A stretch of DNA of 49,055 nt from Psychroflexus sp. MES1-P1E. GTDB lineage: Bacteria > Bacteroidota > Bacteroidia > Flavobacteriales > Flavobacteriaceae. Both the position numbers and the translations under genes were made by a program. This document shows, one piece after another, positions 11,342-17,338 of this stretch. The stretch lies in contig NZ_PJBS01000314.1 in NCBI RefSeq assembly GCF_002836055.1, positions 1 to 49,055 on the forward strand. Direction: 5' to 3'. The notes below the pieces were generated by a model. That model was not told where the DNA came from, ran no database searches, and worked only from the letters and a program-made list of their open reading frames with translations. Position 1 is the first letter of the stretch. Every line of letters begins with the position of its first letter.

Positions 11342-11893
11342 TTAAATTTTCTCTACTTGCATATAACTAAGTTCAACAGGTGTTTTACGACCAAAGATCT
11401 TAACCATAACTTGGAGCTTTCGTTTATCTTCATTTATCTTATCAATAGTTCCAGTAAAACTATTGAAAGGACCATCAACTACTTTAATAGATTCACCAAT
11501 ATTAAATGGTATGGCCACATTTTCTTTTTGCGTGGAAAGTTGATCGACTTTACCCAGCATTCTATTCACTTCAGATTCACGCATTGGGACAGGATCTCCT
11601 CTTTTGGTTTCACCCAAAAAGCCAATAACCCCATTGACGTTTTTAATAACGTGCCCAACTTCACCTTCAAGATTAGCATTTACCATAATGTAACCTGGAA
11701 AATAAACTTTTTCCTTGGTAATTTTCTTTCCATCACGGATCTGAACCACATTTTCTGTAGGTACGAGGATATCATCGACATAATCACTAAGACCTTGGTG
11801 TGAGATTTCTTTTTCAATATAATCTTTTACCTTGTTCTCAGAACCGCTGATGGATCTAACCACATACCATTTCTTTAAACTTGTTTCTGACAT
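11342..11893 (-). CDS. nusG: Transcription termination/antitermination protein NusG
   Basis: This 183-residue NusG has an NGN domain (WYVVRSISGSENKVKDYIEK, later VYFPGYIMV and FLGETKRGDPVPM). It is followed by a C-terminal KOW domain (VVDGPFNSFTGTIDKINEDK). NusG rides on RNA polymerase, suppresses pausing, and links it to Rho or to ribosomal protein S10. It follows secE by two bases. Confidence 0.98.
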   Translation of the reverse strand: MSETSLKKWYVVRSISGSENKVKDYIEKEISHQGLSDYVDDILVPTENVVQIRDGKKITKEKVYFPGYIMVNANLEGEVGHVIKNVNGVIGFLGETKRGDPVPMRESEVNRMLGKVDQLSTQKENVAIPFNIGESIKVVDGPFNSFTGTIDKINEDKRKLQVMVKIFGRKTPVELSYMQVEKI

Positions 11894-11896
11894 GTG

Positions 11897-12094
11897 TTAT
11901 GATTTAACCCAATTAAAATATTGCTTGACTGCTGAACTAAATACCTCATCAATTCCCCAAATGGCGAGTGAAAAGAGTATTGAAAATACAGCTACAATAA
12001 CCATGAGTTTTTGCCCCTCAGCCCAAGTTGGCCAAGTCACATGATTTTTTAATTCCTCGTAAGACTCGCTTACGTAATTTTTAAAGTTTGACAT
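11897..12094 (-). CDS. secE: Preprotein translocase subunit SecE
   Basis: This 65-residue single-span SecE stabilises SecY in the Sec translocon. A cytoplasmic amphipathic helix (YEELKNHVTWPTWAEGQKL) precedes one membrane segment (MVIVAVFSILFSLAIWGIDE). The start chosen is the ATG at 12092-12094, directly preceded by an AAGGAG ribosome-binding site. A longer reading frame that runs back through tRNA-Trp is rejected. The gene lies 14 bases after tRNA-Trp and 2 bases before nusG. Confidence 0.97.
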   Translation of the reverse strand: MSNFKNYVSESYEELKNHVTWPTWAEGQKLMVIVAVFSILFSLAIWGIDEVFSSAVKQYFNWVKS

Positions 12095-12108
12095 CTCCTT
12101 AAGATTTG

Positions 12109-12181
12109 CACGGGTTGAGAGGCTCGAACTCCCGACACCTGGTTTTGGAGACCAGTGCTCTACCAACTGAGCTAAACCCGT
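12109..12181 (-). tRNA. tRNA-Trp (anticodon CCA)
   Basis: A 73-nt cloverleaf is visible. The acceptor is ACGGGTT/AACCCGT, the anticodon stem is CTGGT/ACCAG with loop CTCCAAA, and the T-arm contains GTTCGAG. The discriminator base is G and the CCA tail is not encoded. It lies between the tuf terminator and secE, a placement seen in several bacterial phyla. Confidence 0.97.
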
Positions 12182-12240
12182 AAATGATTCAATTTTTAAA
12201 GCGTGCAAAGAAACAAAATAAAATGCACTTAAAAAAATAA

Positions 12241-12279
12241 AATTTAAAAAGTTAAGGTATCTCTAATAGATACCTTAAC
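12241..12279 (-). terminator. tuf terminator
   Basis: A perfect 12-bp stem (12251-12262 with 12268-12279, 5-base loop) is followed on the minus strand by a TTTTTAAATTTTA tract. It lies 29 bases after the tuf stop and should separate the tRNA-tuf transcript from the tRNA-Trp-secE-nusG-ribosomal-rpoBC operon. Confidence 0.88.
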
Positions 12280-12307
12280 TAATTTATTTATGATTCTTAA
12301 AAAAGAA

Positions 12308-13492
12308 TTATATAATTTCAGTAACCTGACCAGCACCAACTGTACGTCCACCCTCACGGATAGCAAATCTTAAACCAACGTTTAAGGCAATTGCTTGAAT
12401 CAAATCTACAGTAATTGTTAAGTTATCACCAGGCATAACCATTTCAACTCCATCGGGAAGATTGATTGTACCTGTAACATCTGTTGTTCTTACGTAGAAC
12501 TGTGGTCTATAGTTATTATGGAATGGAGTGTGACGTCCACCTTCTTCTTTCTTAAGGATGTATACTTCAGCCTTAAATTTAGCATGTGGCTTAACAGAAC
12601 CAGGTTTTGCGATAACCATACCTCTAGTGATTTGGGTTTTTTCAATACCTCTTAACAAGATACCAACGTTATCTCCTGCTTCACCTCTGTTAAGAATTTT
12701 ACGGAACATTTCAACTCCAGTAACTGTTGACTTTAAATTTTCAGCACCCATACCGTTAATCTCGACAGGATCACCTGTATTCGCTACCCCAGTCTCAATA
12801 CGACCAGTTGCAACAGTACCACGACCTGTAATTGAGAACACATCTTCAATAGGCATTAAGAAATCTTTTTCAATATCTCTTTCTGGCAATTCAATGTAAT
12901 TATCAACTGCTTCCATAAGATCTAGAACAGTTTTTCCCCACTTCTCATCACCTTCTAAAGCGCCAAGAGCTGATCCTGAAATTACAGGAGCATTGTCACC
13001 ATCATATTCGTAAAAAGAAAGTAAATCTCTTACTTCCATTTCAACAAGTTCTAAAAGCTCATCATCATCCACAAGGTCAACCTTGTTTAAGAAAGTAACA
13101 ATTCTAGGGATACCAACCTGACGTCCTAGAAGAATATGCTCACGAGTTTGTGGCATTGGACCATCAGTTGCAGCTACTACTAAAATAGCACCATCCATTT
13201 GTGCAGCACCAGTAACCATGTTTTTCACATAATCGGCGTGACCTGGACAGTCAACATGTGCATAATGACGATTGGCTGTTTGATATTCAACGTGAGAAGA
13301 GTTGATGGTTATACCACGTTCTTTCTCCTCAGGTGCATTATCAATTTGATCAAAAGCACTAGCTTCAGAATATCCAGCATCTGCCATAACCTTAGTAATA
13401 GCAGCTGTAAGAGTAGTTTTTCCGTGATCGACGTGACCAATAGTACCTATATTAAGGTGCGGTTTGGATCGATCAAATTTTTCCTTTGCCAT
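12308..13492 (-). CDS. tuf: Translation elongation factor Tu
   Basis: This 394-residue GTPase delivers aminoacyl-tRNA to the ribosome. G1 is GHVDHGKT (residues 19-26), G3 is DCPGHADY (about 80), and G4 is NKVD. The switch-I region includes [11 protein letters not shown]. Domains 2 and 3 are intact to the C-terminal [13 protein letters not shown]. It follows four tRNA genes on the same strand and has its own terminator, the arrangement known from E. coli tufB. It is the only tuf copy in the window. Confidence 0.99.
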   Translation of the reverse strand: MAKEKFDRSKPHLNIGTIGHVDHGKTTLTAAITKVMADAGYSEASAFDQIDNAPEEKERGITINSSHVEYQTANRHYAHVDCPGHADYVKNMVTGAAQMDGAILVVAATDGPMPQTREHILLGRQVGIPRIVTFLNKVDLVDDDELLELVEMEVRDLLSFYEYDGDNAPVISGSALGALEGDEKWGKTVLDLMEAVDNYIELPERDIEKDFLMPIEDVFSITGRGTVATGRIETGVANTGDPVEINGMGAENLKSTVTGVEMFRKILNRGEAGDNVGILLRGIEKTQITRGMVIAKPGSVKPHAKFKAEVYILKKEEGGRHTPFHNNYRPQFYVRTTDVTGTINLPDGVEMVMPGDNLTITVDLIQAIALNVGLRFAIREGGRTVGAGQVTEII

Positions 13493-13585
13493 AGTAATAA
13501 TTATTTAATCTTAGTTATATATTAGTGTTAGTGTTTATAACAACATAAAAAGCCAACAAAACTAAGTTTTGAGACTTTAAAATTG

Positions 13586-13657
13586 AGCCAACGACGAGAA
13601 TTGAACTCGTGACCTTTTCCTTACCAAGGAAACGCTCTACCCCTGAGCTACGTCGGC
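13586..13657 (-). tRNA. tRNA-Thr (anticodon GGT)
   Basis: A 72-nt cloverleaf with acceptor GCCGACG/CGTTGGC (one G-T pair). The anticodon loop is CTTGGTA-type, reading GGT, and the T-loop is TTCAATT. The discriminator is T and no CCA is encoded. It is the tRNA nearest to tuf. Confidence 0.96.
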
Positions 13658-13687
13658 ATTCACACATTTGAAATTGAAATAAAATAG

Positions 13688-13760
13688 AGCGGAAGACCGG
13701 GTTCGAACCGGCGACATTCAGCTTGGAAGGCTGACGCTCTACCAACTGAGCTACTTCCGC
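13688..13760 (-). tRNA. tRNA-Gly (anticodon TCC)
   Basis: A 73-nt cloverleaf. The acceptor is GCGGAAG/CTTCCGC, the anticodon stem TCAGC/GCTGA with loop CTTCCAA, and the T-arm GCCGG-TTCGAAC-CCGGT. CCA is not encoded. Confidence 0.97.
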
Positions 13761-13810
13761 TTATTTAATCACTATTTCAATTCAAAGTCTGACGTTATCC
13801 GACTTGGTTG

Positions 13811-13892
13811 TGGGGAGAGCAGGATTCGAACCTGCGAAGGTGAAACCAGCAGATTTACAGTCTGCCCTCGTTGGCCGCTTGAGTATCTCCCC
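13811..13892 (-). tRNA. tRNA-Tyr (anticodon GTA)
   Basis: An 82-nt class II tRNA with a long variable arm (TGGTTTCACCTTC). The acceptor is GGGGAGA/TCTCCCC and the anticodon stem GCAGA/TCTGC with loop CTGTAAA. CCA is not encoded. Confidence 0.97.
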
Positions 13893-13909
13893 AAATAATC
13901 TGATAATAG

Positions 13910-13983
13910 AGCCGATGGAGGGACTCGAACCCGCGACCTGCTGATTACAAATCAGCTGCTCTAGCCAGCTGAGCTACATCGGC
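13910..13983 (-). tRNA. tRNA-Thr (anticodon TGT)
   Basis: A 74-nt cloverleaf with acceptor GCCGATG/CATCGGC, anticodon stem GCTGA/TCAGC and loop TTTGTAA. CCA is not encoded. It is the first tRNA of the Thr-Tyr-Gly-Thr-tuf transcript. Confidence 0.97.
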
Positions 13984-14021
13984 TTATCAGTATGTCAATC
14001 GCTACTTTTAGTAACGGGATG

Positions 14022-14029
14022 CAAATATA
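14022..14029 (-). promoter_or_regulatory. Candidate -7 promoter element of the tRNA-tuf operon
   Basis: TATATTTG on the minus strand matches the Bacteroidota -7 consensus TAnnTTTG. It lies about 38 bases before the first tRNA-Thr. No clear TTG at the -33 position is seen, so only the -7 half supports it. Confidence 0.6.
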
Positions 14030-14100
14030 AAACGATTTTTGATATCTGAAAATTATTTTTTACTTTTTTTCTAATTAAATTGAAAATAAATCTAATCAGC

Positions 14101-14991
14101 TTACTCATCGCCCTGTGAGCGTGGATGTGCGGCTTGATGAGCTTTGGTTAACTCTTTAAAATTCGAGTGGGTATAAACTTCTGTAGAAGCTAAACTACTA
14201 TGTCCTAATAAATCCTTTATAGCTGAAATATCAGCTCCTTTATCTAACAAATGCGTAGCAAAGGCATGCCTTAATAAATGGGGACTTAATTTTTTCTTTG
14301 TAGATACTTTTTCAAAATAAGAATGCACGACCCTATAAACTAAATTCGGATAAATAGCTTTTCCCTTTGAAGTAACAAAGAGTTGACTCCCTTGAGGCAG
14401 CAAAACACTTCTTTCCTGCAAATAGCGCTCTATTAAAAGAGAGATAGAGTCGAGCAAAGGTATGAGTCGCTCTTTATTGCGTTTACCGCGCACTTTAAGC
14501 TGTTGTTGTTTTAAATCGAGACTGCTCAGCTGAAGGTCAATTAACTCCTGCCTTCGCATCCCTGTAGCGTATAACAATTCAATGATAAGATGATCCCTAA
14601 GACCTTCAAAAGTGACATCTTCAAAATAATCGGAAACTTTCTCCAATTCAAGGACGGAAAATGCCTCTTGCTGACGTTTTGGCAATTTTAAAGACTTATG
14701 CTGCACCATCGGATTCACCGCTATCGCTTGTATCTTCAGAAGAAATTTAAAAAAAGTCTTGAGGGTAGATAGCTTTCTGTTGATGGTTTTATGTGTTAAC
14801 CCTAACTCTATAAAACCAACAATCCACTGTCGAATCATAGGGTAATTAACTTCAGACATTTCTCTTGTATCATATGTTTCTAATATGAACATATGAAATT
14901 GCGATAAGTCCGTAGCGTAAGAAATGATAGTAAGCTTAGCATACTTCTTTTCCAGTAGGAGGTAATCTAAAAAAGAATCAATATATATCAT
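14101..14991 (-). CDS. Tyrosine recombinase, XerC/XerD type
   Basis: This 296-residue site-specific recombinase probably resolves chromosome dimers at dif. It has an N-terminal core-binding SAM-like domain (FLDYLLLEKKYAKLTIISY). The C-terminal catalytic domain carries the full set of active residues: R146 (TGMRRQEL), K170 region (VRGKRNKERLIPL), H238 and R241 (SPHLLRHAFATH), H264 (LLGHSS) and Tyr273 (EVYTH). The length fits Xer proteins rather than phage integrases. The ATG at 14989-14991 directly abuts the T-run of an upstream terminator, so the leader is very short or the RNA comes from read-through. It is upstream of the tRNA-tuf cluster, as in other Bacteroidota. Whether it is XerC or XerD cannot be decided from this window. 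Confidence 0.9.
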   Translation of the reverse strand: MIYIDSFLDYLLLEKKYAKLTIISYATDLSQFHMFILETYDTREMSEVNYPMIRQWIVGFIELGLTHKTINRKLSTLKTFFKFLLKIQAIAVNPMVQHKSLKLPKRQQEAFSVLELEKVSDYFEDVTFEGLRDHLIIELLYATGMRRQELIDLQLSSLDLKQQQLKVRGKRNKERLIPLLDSISLLIERYLQERSVLLPQGSQLFVTSKGKAIYPNLVYRVVHSYFEKVSTKKKLSPHLLRHAFATHLLDKGADISAIKDLLGHSSLASTEVYTHSNFKELTKAHQAAHPRSQGDE

Positions 14992-15022
14992 AAAAAAACC
15001 ATGTTCCTAAGAGAACATGGTT
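14992..15022 (-). terminator. Terminator after the acyl-CoA dehydrogenase repeats, abutting the recombinase start
   Basis: A 10-bp perfect stem AACCATGTTC/GAACATGGTT (14997-15006 with 15013-15022) runs into seven T residues on the minus strand. The T-run ends exactly where the recombinase ATG begins. Confidence 0.85.
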
Positions 15023-15023
15023 A

Positions 15024-15031
15024 CAAATTTA
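15024..15031 (-). promoter_or_regulatory. Candidate -7 element for the Xer recombinase
   Basis: TAAATTTG on the minus strand matches TAnnTTTG. Initiation a few bases downstream would begin inside the terminator hairpin and give a leader of roughly 25 bases, so the hairpin would become the 5' leader of the recombinase mRNA. A TTG lies only 11 bases upstream, closer than the usual spacing. Confidence 0.4.
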
Positions 15032-15036
15032 TAATT

Positions 15037-15304
15037 AAATGCCAACTAAGTCGCTGGTTTATAATTCTTATTATCTATCACCATTTTGAAGATAACTTTG
15101 GGGATATTTTCGCCAAACGTCCTTATCAAGACTTTAAGTCCTAATCAGCTAAGTAGCCGGCTTATAGTCCTTGTCATCTATTTCCGTTTTGGCGATAATT
15201 TTGGGGATATTTTCGCCAAACGTCCTTATCGAGACTTTAAGTCCTAATCAGCTAAGTAGCCGGCTTATAGTCCTTGTTATCTATTACCATTTTGGCGATA
15301 ATTT
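15037..15304 (-). repeat. Three 103-bp tandem copies of the acyl-CoA dehydrogenase 3' end
   Basis: The last roughly 55 coding bases of the dehydrogenase plus about 48 bases after its stop recur with an exact 103-bp period. The equivalent point is at 15250 (the gene itself), 15147 and 15044. The middle copy is nearly identical to the gene end and would encode KIIAKTEIDDKDYKPAT-stop. The outer copy is more diverged (KVIFKMVIDNKNYKPAT-stop). The junctions contain an 8-bp inverted repeat TTTGGCGA/TCGCCAAA (15188-15195 and 15213-15220). Because the period is not a multiple of three, the copies are not an in-frame extension. Confidence 0.92.
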
Positions 15305-16418
15305 CTTTTAAAATTTCAGAAGTACCACCTCCGATAGGTCCTAATCTACTATCTCTAAACATTCTAGCTAATGGGTAATCTTCTACATAGCCATAACCAC
15401 CCAACATCTGCAAGCAATCGTAAATAACCTCATCGGCAATTTTAGTAGAAAGCAATTTGGACATTGTTGCTTCTTTCACAACGTATTCTCCAGCATCTAG
15501 ACGTTTTGCAGTTGTATAATTGAAAGCTTTAGCCATTTCAACTTCACTACTTCGCTCCGCGATTTTGTGCCTTAAAGCTTGAAATTTATCAATAGTCTGT
15601 CCAAAGGCTTCACGCTCCGACATGTACTTTATCGCGTATTCCAAGGCATATTCTGCTCTTGCATGACCATTCACACCCATGATAAGACGCTCAAGAGCAA
15701 AGTGCTGCATGATATATGGAAAACCTTGATTTCGCTCTCCCATCAAATGTGACTTAGGAATTTCAACATTATCGAAAGCAAGCTCAGCCGTATCGGAAGC
15801 CCTCCAACCTAACTTATTCAGCTTGGTAGCAGAAATCCCAGGTGTGTCTCTATCCACTAGAAAGATACTCATGCCCTTTCCTCCTTTCTCCGGAGCTGTT
15901 TTAGCAGCTACTATGAGGTAATCGGAATATACGCCATTAGTGATAAATGTTTTAGACCCGTTGATCACAAAAGTGTCTTCTTTTTCTACCGCCGTGGTTT
16001 TCATTCCAGCAACATCAGAGCCCCCGTAAGGTTCAGTGATACAGAGACACCCGATCATATCTCCAGAAATAGAACCTGATAGATACTTTTCTTTTATCTC
16101 TTCACTTCCTTCTTTATTGACGTGAGTCATAGCTAGATAAGCATGTGCCCATATCGCTGCAGCAAAACCGCCTGAATTTATTTTCTGAAGTTCTTCTAAA
16201 AGGATAATAGTATAAAATAAGTCTAAATCTAAGCCCCCATATTTCTCTGGAGAAGCTAGGGCAAAATAGCCCATATCTCCAAACTTTTTCCAAATAAAAC
16301 GCTCTATACTACCTTCTTCTTCCCATTTATCTAAATGAGGAACAACTTCCTTCTGAAGGAATTCCTTTAAACTCTTTCTGAACATTTCATGTTCTTCACT
16401 AAAATACATGTGATCCAT
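15252..16418 (-). CDS. Acyl-CoA dehydrogenase family protein
   Basis: This 388-residue flavoprotein should catalyse alpha,beta-dehydrogenation of an acyl-CoA, passing electrons to ETF. The three ACAD domains are present. FAD/substrate signatures are CITEPYGGSD (about 126-135) and FITNG, with the C-terminal QMLGGYGYVEDYPLARMFRD and GPIGGGTSEI. The short-chain/medium-chain catalytic Glu, normally before GTS, is Gly here. A Glu at residue 243 (ALERLIM) sits where isovaleryl- and long-chain-type enzymes carry their catalytic base, so that subclass is likely. The substrate is not known. It follows the HhH membrane protein by 25 bases. Its 3' end is tandemly repeated. Confidence 0.92.
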   Translation of the reverse strand: MDHMYFSEEHEMFRKSLKEFLQKEVVPHLDKWEEEGSIERFIWKKFGDMGYFALASPEKYGGLDLDLFYTIILLEELQKINSGGFAAAIWAHAYLAMTHVNKEGSEEIKEKYLSGSISGDMIGCLCITEPYGGSDVAGMKTTAVEKEDTFVINGSKTFITNGVYSDYLIVAAKTAPEKGGKGMSIFLVDRDTPGISATKLNKLGWRASDTAELAFDNVEIPKSHLMGERNQGFPYIMQHFALERLIMGVNGHARAEYALEYAIKYMSEREAFGQTIDKFQALRHKIAERSSEVEMAKAFNYTTAKRLDAGEYVVKEATMSKLLSTKIADEVIYDCLQMLGGYGYVEDYPLARMFRDSRLGPIGGGTSEILKEIIAKMVIDNKDYKPAT

Positions 16419-16443
16419 ATCTCTAAGTCTATTATTTTAAGTA

Positions 16444-17328
16444 TTATTCTATAATTTCCAAATATAATTGAATTCTGTCTAATTTATAACTTGGAAACCC
16501 TTCGATTTTTGATAATTCTTCAAAATTACTGATCTTTTCTCTCAATTTTATAAAGTTAACTATGCTTCTAGACATTTCATAATCGAAATAAGGAAGCTCA
16601 GACAACTCAAGCACAGTAATAGTATTGAAGTCTTGCTTCTCTATTTTTAAAGGCGTTTTTAAAGCAATTAGCTCTTCCAAACGTTCTATCACTTCTGATT
16701 TTAAGCCGTACACATCTTTAAGTTGAATTGAATTGGTAAAACCCCCTAACTGACTTCTATACCTTAGTATTCTATTAGCTAATGTCTCTCCTATTCCAGA
16801 CACCAAGATCAAATCATCAACTTCAACGGTATTCAGGTCTTTCTTTTCTGAATATTTTAAGGACTCGCGCCTCGGTTTTTTGGAATCTTGTTTTTGACGT
16901 TCAATCACCCAATCTGGAAATTTAAAATAAGGACTATAGGTTGTCATCCATTGGTTGGAAACCCCAGTTACTTTCTGAAATTGAACATTGGAATTGATCC
17001 ATTGTTTCTTGGCTCTAAACTCATGAAGTCTGTCAATTTGCTCAGTAGTCATTTCTAAAGTGTATCCTTTATAATCATTTACAAAATTAGGATTAAAAGG
17101 ATAAATGACTCTTTGACCCTCAAGGCTTTGTTGTTTTATTAACGAATCTACAACACGATGAAGAGAATCTGCTGTTTTAGAAAATTCAAAGGGGGTATTG
17201 GTATCGGATAATGTATTCAAGCTAAAGTAATTGATAGTTAAACCTACAATCAAAATAAGGCTGAATAAAAAAATTCCGTTTCGGTCACCTTTAGTGTAGC
17301 CAAAACGGAATTTCCTTAAAGATTTCAT
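16444..17328 (-). CDS. Membrane-anchored helix-hairpin-helix (ComEA-like) protein
   Basis: This 294-residue protein has one N-terminal membrane segment (GIFLFSLILIVGLTINYF, about residues 18-35) followed by repeated helix-hairpin-helix domains. The clearest starts at DLNTVEVDDLILVSGIGETL (about 164-225). A related unit lies near residues 88-130 and another at 234-292 (DFNTITVLELSELPYFDYEM). HhH repeats of this kind bind DNA without sequence specificity and occur in the competence protein ComEA, but ComEA itself is much smaller. The role is uncertain; DNA uptake or DNA handling at the membrane are possibilities. It lies 10 bases after the symporter gene and 25 bases before the dehydrogenase, so all three are probably co-transcribed. 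Confidence 0.8.
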   Translation of the reverse strand: MKSLRKFRFGYTKGDRNGIFLFSLILIVGLTINYFSLNTLSDTNTPFEFSKTADSLHRVVDSLIKQQSLEGQRVIYPFNPNFVNDYKGYTLEMTTEQIDRLHEFRAKKQWINSNVQFQKVTGVSNQWMTTYSPYFKFPDWVIERQKQDSKKPRRESLKYSEKKDLNTVEVDDLILVSGIGETLANRILRYRSQLGGFTNSIQLKDVYGLKSEVIERLEELIALKTPLKIEKQDFNTITVLELSELPYFDYEMSRSIVNFIKLREKISNFEELSKIEGFPSYKLDRIQLYLEIIE

Positions 17329-17338
17329 GAGTGGATTC

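Noticed and set aside
11897-12208. 103-residue frame extending secE into tRNA-Trp
   Set aside because: The extra N-terminus reads through the tRNA gene; the ATG at 12092-12094 with an AAGGAG site gives a normal SecE.
13515-13745. 76-residue frame across two tRNA genes
   Set aside because: It overlaps tRNA-Thr and tRNA-Gly and has no protein-like features.
14101-14991. Genomic island or phage marked by an integrase beside tRNA genes
   Set aside because: The recombinase is a Xer-type housekeeping enzyme beside the conserved tRNA-tuf cluster; no phage genes or attachment repeats were found.
15037-15304. CRISPR-like direct repeats
   Set aside because: The 103-bp units are gene-end duplications without spacers; no cas genes are in the window.
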